Below, one piece after another: positions 41,937 through 49,389 of a stretch of 64,000 nt of DNA. The notes beneath the pieces were generated by a model. That model saw only the letters and a list, made by a program, of their open reading frames with translations, searched no databases and was not told where the DNA came from. This DNA comes from Bacillota bacterium (GTDB taxonomy: Bacteria > Bacillota > Clostridia > Christensenellales > SZUA-584). The stretch covers positions 62,001-126,000 of the forward strand of contig JAEWTL010000074.1 of NCBI GenBank assembly GCA_023459495.1, in the 5' to 3' direction. Each line of letters opens with the position of its first letter. Position 1 is the first letter of the stretch. The position numbers and the translations under genes are program-made.

Positions 41937-44504
41937 ATGTCTATCAATAAAGAGGATTCTATTTTAATCGTAGATGCTGCTTTTGGTAAAATCAATGACA
42001 AGCTATCCACGATATTTTTGAATAATGATAATCGTCAGAAATATGCTCGAAGATGGATTTGGGAATTAATGCAAAATGCACGAGACAGTCAAAAGGAATG
42101 TGTTCATATTCAGATTCTTTTTGATGAAACACAGAGAACAGTCTCTTTTTCCCATGATGGTAAGAGCTTTGATCGATTGAGTCTCCTCCGTCTAATTACG
42201 CAAATCTCGGACAAAATAGAAGGACAGGATAACACTGGACGTTTTGGAACAGGCTTCATTGCCACCAACTTACTTTCAAAAACCATACATATACAAGGAG
42301 CTTATCAAAAAGAAGATGGCAACTATACCAATTTAGACTTTGTATTAGATCGAAGTGCTTGGATAATAGATAAAAAGACGTGTGAATATGTACATCCTTT
42401 AAAGATGCAAATTCAAGCGGCAATTCAAGACATGGATAAGCTTGAAAGATCGCCTACAACAAGCTTCTCCAATAAGCTAACCACCTTCTCATATCCACTA
42501 GAAGAAAATGACGCACTCATGGGCGTTAAAATCGGGTTGACGGATTTAGAAAAACAACTACCTTTGGTAATGGCCTTTAACCCGGCTATATGTTCTGTAA
42601 GTGTAAACGGCGAAGAATATTTGTGTAATAACGCGGGGCTTAATGAAGGAAATGGTACCATCTATATCTCGCGTTACCATATTACTAAAAACCGTATGCC
42701 CTTTCGATCTGTACTTGTATTTACGAACACTCAAACCCGCTCTCAAATTGCGTTTTATATCAATGACAAACAACTTGAAAGCTATCCTGAGCAGACTCCT
42801 AGGTTGTTTTGCCGATTCCCGATGGTGGGAACAGAGTGTTTTGGCCTACCTTTCGTTTTAAATAGCGAAGCCTTTGAGGTAACAGAGACCAGAGATGCAC
42901 TAAGAGAGGATCATCCCCAGAATCTGCAGCTTCTTGATGTCTCTCTTCAGATATATCAATTTGCTCTGAATTATTTTATTCAGCAAGGATACCTAGGCTA
43001 TCAGCATATCTGCATGATGGATAAAAACCCTTTCCCGTCAATGAGTAAGCAATACGCTGATAGGGCAAAGCAAATATATTCTGACAAACCTATTGTAAAG
43101 TCCTGCCGAGGTGAGATGCAATCACTAAAGAATGTACGTATTCCGGTAATTAAGCTCGAGGAGTTCCCAAAAGATATGCCTCGCGAGAACAAAAGTGAGT
43201 TATCAGTGCTTCTACATACCCTTGTGTCTGCGTGTCCCCATATAGAAATTCCTGTTTACCCTGAATGTGCGGATTGGTTTCATGTTTATTCGGAATCCAA
43301 GATTACTGTAGAAGAGCTAGGTGTAATGATAAAGGATAAAAACTTTCTATCTGCGGTGCAACAGCCATGGTTGAACTGGTTGAACGATTATATCAGGTTG
43401 CTGGCCTTATTAGGAAAAAAAGAGTATCTAAGGGATAGTACTATTTATGTCAATCAAACCTATGTAATTACTATCCAGTCAGGCAATTATATAGACCATA
43501 TTGAGAATGAAAAGCTGAAAGATATTTTTGACCTAATCTTTTATCCTGAAAAGGAGAATTCAATTAGAAAAAGACTGCTTTTAAAAGAACTTGATCTGAG
43601 CCATCCAATCTTTAAGGAGCTTATTTCATATAAAGATGATAAAATAGTAGCGTTAGAGATTGCCCAAAAAGTAGCAGAACAACAAGCGCTGGCAAAAAAG
43701 AATGGGACATTGAATCCATCTATTCAACAAGCTTTTTATGAGCTTTTTTACTGGATGAATTCAAACGAGGCGCTTTCGGCAGTACTCTTCCCTGCAACCT
43801 ATAAAGACAGAATGAGTCTTTGCTCCTCGGAAGAGCAGATTGAGCACTATAAATTTGGCATACAAACCAAACAAGCATTGGCAAAGTATGAGGCGTCATC
43901 CGTTGATGAATTGGTGGAAAAGCTGGAGAATAAGTATGCACCATATACAGATGCCTACCTATCAACAATTCAGAATGAAACAGCAAGTATACTGACCAAC
44001 AAACCTGAAGAAGTTGATGAATCCACAATTATTCAATTACTACAACAAAACGCCATCCAAAATGAAAAAGAACTCGTTTGGCTGATGCGTGCCAGTTTTT
44101 ATTCTCCGGAGGCCATTCAATCCTTTCTTCAATACAGGCGCTCTTCCTTGGAAAAAGCTTATCAGATAGTAGAAAAATTACTGTCGGAGGCTGCGCGTCG
44201 TATTTTCCATCACCTCGGCACTAAGCGGGATATTTACAATTTATCTGCAGCTGAAAAAATAGCCCCTACTGTGTATGACGGAATTTTGAAAAATGGCGAG
44301 GAGATTTGTATTATCGCTCGGCCAAGCAATAATAAAAAAGTTATATTATACTACGACAGCGAACCTGATTATCTGAGAAAAAACTATGAGCTCTGGATTG
44401 TGGATACCAATAATCCATGGGATACTCCTAGAATATTAACATTTGGAGATATGATTAAAATTACAGGTATCCGGGTGATACCACTTCGTAATTTATTTGT
44501 TTAA
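41937..44504 (+). CDS. GHKL (Hsp90/sacsin-like) ATPase of an unnamed two-gene unit
   Basis: 855 residues. The N-terminal GHKL ATP site is visible: N-box WIWELMQNARDS (about 40-51), VSFSHDGKSFD (69-79, G1), and TGRFGTGFIATNL (100-112, G2). The arrangement resembles the N-terminal domains of sacsin- and Hsp90-like ATPases more than histidine kinases. The remaining 700 residues have no domain I can name; there are helical stretches and a late region with WLMRASFYSPEAI. The gene has AAGGATG before its ATG. The downstream TIR gene starts 13 bases after its stop. In defence islands such an ATPase may be the sensor or regulator of the TIR effector; that is inference. Confidence 0.8.
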   Translation: MSINKEDSILIVDAAFGKINDKLSTIFLNNDNRQKYARRWIWELMQNARDSQKECVHIQILFDETQRTVSFSHDGKSFDRLSLLRLITQISDKIEGQDNTGRFGTGFIATNLLSKTIHIQGAYQKEDGNYTNLDFVLDRSAWIIDKKTCEYVHPLKMQIQAAIQDMDKLERSPTTSFSNKLTTFSYPLEENDALMGVKIGLTDLEKQLPLVMAFNPAICSVSVNGEEYLCNNAGLNEGNGTIYISRYHITKNRMPFRSVLVFTNTQTRSQIAFYINDKQLESYPEQTPRLFCRFPMVGTECFGLPFVLNSEAFEVTETRDALREDHPQNLQLLDVSLQIYQFALNYFIQQGYLGYQHICMMDKNPFPSMSKQYADRAKQIYSDKPIVKSCRGEMQSLKNVRIPVIKLEEFPKDMPRENKSELSVLLHTLVSACPHIEIPVYPECADWFHVYSESKITVEELGVMIKDKNFLSAVQQPWLNWLNDYIRLLALLGKKEYLRDSTIYVNQTYVITIQSGNYIDHIENEKLKDIFDLIFYPEKENSIRKRLLLKELDLSHPIFKELISYKDDKIVALEIAQKVAEQQALAKKNGTLNPSIQQAFYELFYWMNSNEALSAVLFPATYKDRMSLCSSEEQIEHYKFGIQTKQALAKYEASSVDELVEKLENKYAPYTDAYLSTIQNETASILTNKPEEVDESTIIQLLQQNAIQNEKELVWLMRASFYSPEAIQSFLQYRRSSLEKAYQIVEKLLSEAARRIFHHLGTKRDIYNLSAAEKIAPTVYDGILKNGEEICIIARPSNNKKVILYYDSEPDYLRKNYELWIVDTNNPWDTPRILTFGDMIKITGIRVIPLRNLFV

Positions 44505-44517
44505 TGGAGGAATCGAT

Positions 44518-45375
44518 ATGAACTACTATTTGGATGATGTCTTTTGCAACAAGCTCACAAAGAGGGACTCACATACTACCTATTTTGGCACTATTCCTTC
44601 AATAGAGACTATCATCAGGCTAATTGCTGCATATGCAAATATAGAGGGCGGATGTATTCTCTGGGGAGTCGAGGATGATCCTGACATGCAAATACTTGGT
44701 CTATCAGATGATTTGCTGATCAAAGAGCGCATCTTCGAAATCTGCAAGCGTTTACCTGATACAGTACATTATTGCTTTAATAAATTTAATTACAATGGCA
44801 AACAGCTGATTGGTATCCTCGTATATAAAGCCCAAAAAGCGGTGTTTATAGATAAGGTAAAGTATGTTATGCAGGCAAATAAACCTATAAAAGAACTACC
44901 CAAAATTTTTATTAGTCATTCGTCAGCGGATGCGAAGTATGGTGGCGCACTAACGGAGCTTTTAGAATTAATCGGCATTAATGCGCGCAATATTATTTTT
45001 ACCAGCATAGATCGGTTTGGCATCCCCCTTGGACGAAATGTATTCGACTATTTAAAGGATGAGATCCATGAAAATACTCATATGATTTATTTGCTTTCAG
45101 AACATTATTTTGATTCACCTGCTAGTTTGAATGAGATGGGTGCTTCATGGATGGTGGGTAATGATTTTACCTTTATAGGTATACCTGGATTTCGTTTCGG
45201 TAATCCAAAATTTTCGGGTATTGCACTGGACAATTATAGAATCGGTTTTACATTAGATAACAAGGATCGAATGATCGAATTTCGGAACCTGATTAGTCAA
45301 AAATTTAACCTAGCTCCCCTTGAAGAACGTAGATGGAACAGCTTATGGGATAGCTATTTGGAAAAATTAAAATAA
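44518..45375 (+). CDS. AlbA_2/Schlafen-like plus TIR domain protein
   Basis: 285 residues from the ATG at 44518 with GGAGG upstream; an in-frame TTG at 44497 is less likely. Residues about 28-110 match the AlbA_2 (Schlafen-like) nucleic acid-binding pattern: IIRLIAAYANIEGGCILWGVEDD. Residues about 128-260 are a TIR domain: KIFISHSSADAKYGGALTELLEL, FTSIDRFGIPLGRN, MIYLLSEHYFDSPASLNEMGASW, with glutamate 206 in the usual place of the catalytic NADase residue. It fits an NAD-consuming effector under control of the GHKL protein encoded just upstream. I do not know a named system with this pair. Confidence 0.8.
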   Translation: MNYYLDDVFCNKLTKRDSHTTYFGTIPSIETIIRLIAAYANIEGGCILWGVEDDPDMQILGLSDDLLIKERIFEICKRLPDTVHYCFNKFNYNGKQLIGILVYKAQKAVFIDKVKYVMQANKPIKELPKIFISHSSADAKYGGALTELLELIGINARNIIFTSIDRFGIPLGRNVFDYLKDEIHENTHMIYLLSEHYFDSPASLNEMGASWMVGNDFTFIGIPGFRFGNPKFSGIALDNYRIGFTLDNKDRMIEFRNLISQKFNLAPLEERRWNSLWDSYLEKLK

Positions 45376-45494
45376 TCCAGTGTAATAGGTTCATTAGTAT
45401 GTCGTTATTATAAGTTGGATTTCATTTGTTTTTATAGCAAGCTAATGGATGGGCTACACTTGTCTGGACAGGAAAATTAGACTCATACCTTGAA

Positions 45495-45523
45495 AGACGC
45501 TCTCCATCCGGAAGTGTCTTTTT
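45495..45523 (+). terminator. Terminator of the GHKL/TIR unit
   Basis: AGACGCT (45495-45501) and AGTGTCT (45513-45519) form a 7-base-pair stem followed by TTTTT. Confidence 0.7.
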
Positions 45524-45565
45524 GTATATCCCAAAATCAACTAAAGGAGACAATGATACTGTCCC

Positions 45566-45726
45566 TCAGGCGATATGCCTATAGTTCACACATTAAATGG
45601 GGGAGAGCTAAAGTGCCTATTCAAAGGGGTTTTCAGGATCTTCGATGTGTGAGCACATGGCCCAATAATACCCCATATACATGTCTAATTATAAAAAGTG
45701 TAGTCAAAATGTAGTCAAAGAAATCG
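45566..45726. repeat. Right copy of att-like arm region next to the integrase
   Basis: Begins with CAGGCGATATGCCTATAGTTC and ends with two TGTAGTCAAA sites (45699-45708 and 45710-45719), in the same order and nearly the same spacing as 34741-34900. It ends 33 bases before the integrase stop codon, the normal place for the attachment site of an element. With the left copy it brackets the defence cargo. Confidence 0.65.
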
Positions 45727-45758
45727 CAGTAGTCCTAAGCACTCGCTTTTTTCGAGGC

Positions 45759-46955
45759 CTATCTTTCGGGATCATCTCTTTTCGTATTCTTCACAGGTTC
45801 CGATCCTTTTGCTTTACTTGATTGTGAATCCAAGGTTGCTATTTTATCCAAATGCGAGTTCAGCGAGTTGATGGCTTCATCCTCTTTAAATTTCGTCAAG
45901 TGGGTGTACACCGCCAGCGTCATTTCGATATCGGCATGGCCTAGAAAGCGCTGCGCGGACTTTATATCAACACCAGCTTCATATAGCATGGAAGCATAGG
46001 TATGCCGGAGCATATGCGCTGTGATGTTGTCGATTGCCTGTACCTTTTCTCTTGAACGGGATGCGTCTTTTCCGCCGGCTTTTAAATTCAGATAATGCCG
46101 GTAACTGTTCCATGCCCGCCGGTATGCGGTATCGGACATCATTTCACCCTTTGCGTCTGGACAGACAAGGGGATTATTACGAGGAAAGCTGCTCATGGCA
46201 TCTGCCAGGATGTTGGGTATTGGAATTTCCCTGATGCCAGCCTTGGATTTGGGCTTTTTGATATGCGGCTGGTTCTTAAACATTTGCAGGGATTTATTAA
46301 CTAAAAGTATCTTTCGTTCAAGGTCAATATCCTTCCACGTGAGAGCAAGCAGCTCCCCGCGGCGTAACCCGCAATACATCATAATCATAACGGCATGCCC
46401 CATGCGATGCCCGCTCCATGTACGGTTGACAAGCTCTCTTTCCTCTTCAGTCAATGCCCGCCGCTCATGGGGTTCCACAGTGGGTACTTTTACGTTGGAA
46501 AAGACATTACGCACAACAAGGTCATTTTCCACGCCAATATTCAGTATCCGTACCGCCGTTTGCTTTGCCTTTTTCATTGTGCTGGTGGAAAGATTGTCCT
46601 TGGCCATGTTGTTGATAATGCTCTGCAGATGAAAGGGTTTTAAGTCTTTCAACTTCATATATTTCAGTGTGGGAAGTAAATGTTTATTAATCACACATTG
46701 CTGACGGTAAATCCATTTTTCATTGGCAGTAGGGTTATATTGCGTTAACCAGATTTCTGCCATCTCTCCAAAGGTGGTTTTATCTTCGGCAACATAAATG
46801 CCCTGATAGACCTGTTGCGTAATTTCAGCTATCTTGAGGTCAAGTTCTTTCTTGGTCTTTCCGTATACGGTTTTTCGAATGTAGGAACCGTTCGCTTTTC
46901 TTCCGACGATAATGTTTTTTTGATAACGACCATCGTCACGTTTATTTTTGGCCAT
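45759..46955 (-). CDS. int: Tyrosine recombinase/integrase
   Basis: 398 residues from the ATG at 46955, which has GAGGAGG upstream; the frame is open further but without a ribosome site. An N-terminal arm-binding AP2-like/SAM-like part (GRYQKNIIVGRKANGSYIRKTVYGKTKKEL) leads to the catalytic domain with the full set: arginine 198 in CGLRRGELLAL, histidine 314 and arginine 317 in HMLRHTYASML, histidine 340 in FLGHADIEMT and tyrosine 350 in VYTHL. It is of the Tn916/ICE type. It should catalyse integration and excision at the tRNA-Arg/att sites described here. Its start overlaps the excisionase gene. Confidence 0.95.
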   Translation of the reverse strand: MAKNKRDDGRYQKNIIVGRKANGSYIRKTVYGKTKKELDLKIAEITQQVYQGIYVAEDKTTFGEMAEIWLTQYNPTANEKWIYRQQCVINKHLLPTLKYMKLKDLKPFHLQSIINNMAKDNLSTSTMKKAKQTAVRILNIGVENDLVVRNVFSNVKVPTVEPHERRALTEEERELVNRTWSGHRMGHAVMIMMYCGLRRGELLALTWKDIDLERKILLVNKSLQMFKNQPHIKKPKSKAGIREIPIPNILADAMSSFPRNNPLVCPDAKGEMMSDTAYRRAWNSYRHYLNLKAGGKDASRSREKVQAIDNITAHMLRHTYASMLYEAGVDIKSAQRFLGHADIEMTLAVYTHLTKFKEDEAINSLNSHLDKIATLDSQSSKAKGSEPVKNTKRDDPER

Positions 46956-47166
46956 GATACGCCTCCTCTGTATGCTCGCGTCTTTCCAGCCAGTCAAAGA
47001 ACTTATCCTTGTTCACAATCCGACGTTTTCCGATCACGATAACCGGAAGGCTCTTATCATGCAGCAGGTTGTAGGCAAACGCTCTAGATATGCCAAGCAC
47101 ATTAACGATGTCATTAGCATTTAGCATGATGGGCAGTTCATCGATATTTTTGTATGAGGCTTTCAT
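46942..47166 (-). CDS. xis: Excisionase-like helix-turn-helix protein
   Basis: 74 residues from the ATG at 47166 with AAGGAGG upstream. A MerR/excisionase-type DNA-binding domain is clear: LNANDIVNVLGISRAFAYNLLHDKSLPVIVIGKRRIVNKDKFFDWLER. The last 14 bases overlap the integrase start, as usual for xis-int pairs. It would direct the integrase to excise the element. Confidence 0.88.
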   Translation of the reverse strand: MKASYKNIDELPIMLNANDIVNVLGISRAFAYNLLHDKSLPVIVIGKRRIVNKDKFFDWLERREHTEEAYHGQK

Positions 47167-47730
47167 GATCTGTCCTCCTTTCCAAGTGTAATGGAAGTAA
47201 ATGATCCACGCAAAGGTGTGAAACATCGTTACACGGCGATACATGTTTACAGGAGGTTATAGGAAAAAGTTAGAAAATATGTGCCAGACTAAAGGGTGCG
47301 CGGACAGTTGCCGGCGCGTCTGCGCCACTAGCGCACCCTTTTGGCCTGAGCCTCCGCTTGATTCTATATGATCCTGGAGCTTGTCCGGCGAACGGCGGCT
47401 AACCGTTCCATAGGAATCGCACCTCCCCGTCAACGACCGGGGCACACCCTGGGACCTAACCTCAGCTATGCGCAAGTATCATTGTTTCTACCGCATGTAT
47501 CATGGCCACATACGCTGCCAGCGTTTGTTCACTGCAGGAGTTTGCTCGCTCGCACCTAAAGGTGGTCGTGGCGCACCTGCAATCTGGCTTTCCTTCCTCA
47601 GGACATGCGGGGAACGTACCGGATTTGCTCCTATGAAATTGTCAAAGATCTTTTCACCAAGGGGAAATCTAAGTCCCTCTATTAATCAGGACATTTCTGG
47701 TTGAAAAACGGGACTGTCTTTTGTTTATTT
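47167..47730. other. GC-rich non-coding segment with a large hairpin
   Basis: It contains a hairpin with an 11-base-pair stem AAAGGGTGCGC (47291-47301) / GCGCACCCTTT (47331-47341), which could end transcripts from either side, and about 350 further bases that are richer in G and C than the rest of the island but carry no supported protein gene. Short frames exist on both strands without ribosome sites. It may be a cis-acting site of the element or a structured RNA. Confidence 0.4.
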
Positions 47731-48153
47731 CTAAGGATTTCTTAAAAATAATGACATACGCTTTAAGCCCGTCTCAATTGATTTGCGTACTGAGCTTTCA
47801 TCTACACCTTCTGCCTTTGCGATTGCTCGTTTACTCATATCAAGAAAATAATAGGCATAGATACGTCTGGCCTGTTTATCTGACAGGCTATTCATCGCGT
47901 TATTAAGGGCCTGCTTTGTGAGTTTTTGCTCATGGATCTCGGGTGGAGCTAGTACAACAACAAGAATATCTTTTTCAATGCCATCATTGCGGTCAAGGGA
48001 ATAATACGCCTTATACCTGTTAACGCTCCGCCGATGTGCCTCTTCAAGCCGCTTATAGAGTAATAATAGTTCGGCAACTTCATCAGATACCTCACATAGA
48101 CAGTCAGTGAAATAGACTGAAGAGTAGAAATCTCTCAAATTTATCGTTTTCAT
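47731..48153 (-). CDS. Sigma-70 region 4-like regulator (Tn916 orf7 type)
   Basis: 140 residues. The N-terminal half is charged and helical; the C-terminal half is a sigma region 4 helix-turn-helix (NAMNSLSDKQARRIYAYYFLDMSKRAIAKAEGVDESSVRKSIETGLKRM). Such proteins sit in the regulatory modules of Tn916-type conjugative transposons. A GGAGGT site precedes the ATG. No conjugation genes follow, so this looks like a remnant of the element's control region. Confidence 0.82.
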   Translation of the reverse strand: MKTINLRDFYSSVYFTDCLCEVSDEVAELLLLYKRLEEAHRRSVNRYKAYYSLDRNDGIEKDILVVVLAPPEIHEQKLTKQALNNAMNSLSDKQARRIYAYYFLDMSKRAIAKAEGVDESSVRKSIETGLKRMSLFLRNP

Positions 48154-48680
48154 TTTTAATACCTCCGAAACTTTTGATTTTGCAAATAGAAATCAAAACG
48201 AAACGGAGGCGATCTTGCACAATGGGAAGCAGAATAAAGACATATAAGAAAAGCGCCCTGGGCAAAACCTTGGGCGCTAATAACTTTTAAGATGAGTATT
48301 TCGATGTATATTGCAATACAATAGTGAATTTTTACTTCATGCAAGTGTCGTACTGACCCTGTGATATAGACAAGGCTTTTTTTAGTAGAGCAACCTTGCA
48401 TTTTCGAAGTGTTTTGATTTTACATCGCAAACCAAACATATAGACGACCCTTAAAAGCCGCTTTAGGCTGAAAAAGGCATAACTTTAATACAAACGACCA
48501 TAGCTACAGCTTTTCTGACTTTGGAGCGAGCAGTCTTTTTCAGTTTTGGCGAGCCTTATGTTTTCCGTAGAACAGACTACGGATAAGCTCTTATGTTACG
48601 CACTATATAGCAATAAAATTTAGTAGTATCACAACCTTTCAAAATCTGTGTGTTGAGTGCAAACTATATAAGGAGGTGAA
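48154..48680. other. Regulatory stretch of the element remnant
   Basis: It holds a strong hairpin AGCGCCC (48252-48258) / GGGCGCT (48272-48278) with an inner GG/CC pair, followed on the minus strand by TTTTC, and a smaller CCGTAG-AACAGA-CTACGG hairpin (48565-48582). An 81-codon minus-strand frame crosses the first hairpin but has no ribosome site or known pattern. Confidence 0.4.
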
Positions 48681-49016
48681 GTGATAGTGCATAATAAAGT
48701 TGAATTACTCGGCGAGATGGTTGAAGCAGCACGGTTAAGAAAGAATCTTTCACGATCGAAGCTTTCCGATCAAATTGGGGTAGGGGAACGACATATCTAT
48801 GCAATAGAGCATGAAGGAGGCAACCCGAGTTATAGTGTCTTGCAGAAATTGATATACGCATTGGAGTTATCCCCTGACGAAATTTTCTATCCTCAAAACG
48901 AAAACACCATTCCGAAATTAGCGACTTTATTCAGGGCGATTCGCCGACTTGATGACCGTGAAATAAATATAATTAAGATGACGGTTGAAGCGCTTTTGCA
49001 AAACAGGCCCAAATAA
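48681..49016 (+). CDS. XRE-family helix-turn-helix regulator (Tn916 orf9 type)
   Basis: 111 residues (109 if the second GTG at 48687, better spaced from AAGGAGGT, is the start). A clear XRE domain: MVEAARLRKNLSRSKLSDQIGVGERHIYAIEHEGGNPSYSVLQKLIYALELSPDEIF, then a short helical tail. It is divergent from the sigma-like gene, the arrangement of the orf7/orf9 control pair in Tn916-type elements, where the XRE protein represses. It is the last recognisable island gene on the right. Confidence 0.85.
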   Translation: MIVHNKVELLGEMVEAARLRKNLSRSKLSDQIGVGERHIYAIEHEGGNPSYSVLQKLIYALELSPDEIFYPQNENTIPKLATLFRAIRRLDDREINIIKMTVEALLQNRPK

Positions 49017-49145
49017 CGGCTAAAAAGATTACACCAAAAAGAACAGCTGTAAAAAGAGAATGGACGGACAGCGCCTAGTTTAAAGCCCTTTTTTACCAAT
49101 GGCAAGAATAACGAAGCCGACCAACTTTACGGTTTCTGGCATTCA

Positions 49146-49176
49146 AATATAAAGAAGCCGGTACAGCATACCGGCT
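49146..49176 (-). terminator. Terminator of the feo operon
   Basis: AGCCGGTA (49156-49163), CAGCA, TACCGGCT (49169-49176), a perfect 8-base-pair stem, with TTCTTTATATTT following on the minus strand. Confidence 0.85.
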
Positions 49177-49188
49177 CCTGTCAAATGG

Positions 49189-49371
49189 TTATTTATTTTG
49201 CTCATGCCGTATGTCACAGCCTCCGCAATCAGAGTGGTCAGCATGCCCAGTGCAGGCGCTGCAGCCTGCACAACCGCTGCAACCACCTTTTTTGCTTCGC
49301 CGAACAATCCGTATAACCGTGAATACAAGCGCAAGCAGGATTATACCACCAATGATGATATCGGCTGTCAT
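49189..49371 (-). CDS. FeoB-associated Cys-rich membrane peptide
   Basis: 60 residues: one membrane helix (DIIIGGIILLALVFTVIRIV) followed by a basic patch and a cysteine-rich tail (CSGCAGCSAC, later CGGC). This is the small FeoB-associated Cys-rich protein found after feoB in many Firmicutes. Its exact role in ferrous iron transport is not known. It lies 18 bases after feoB on the same strand with a GGAGGA site. Confidence 0.88.
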   Translation of the reverse strand: MTADIIIGGIILLALVFTVIRIVRRSKKGGCSGCAGCSACTGHADHSDCGGCDIRHEQNK

Positions 49372-49389
49372 ATCATCCTCCTTTCCGGA

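Noticed and set aside
45495..45726. A second tRNA fragment at the right att copy
   Set aside because: The CAGGCGATATGCCTATAG sequence matches the arm region only; no T-arm or CCA end is adjacent.
48156..48401. An 81-codon minus-strand frame in the element remnant
   Set aside because: It contains a strong hairpin and no ribosome site; probably untranslated.
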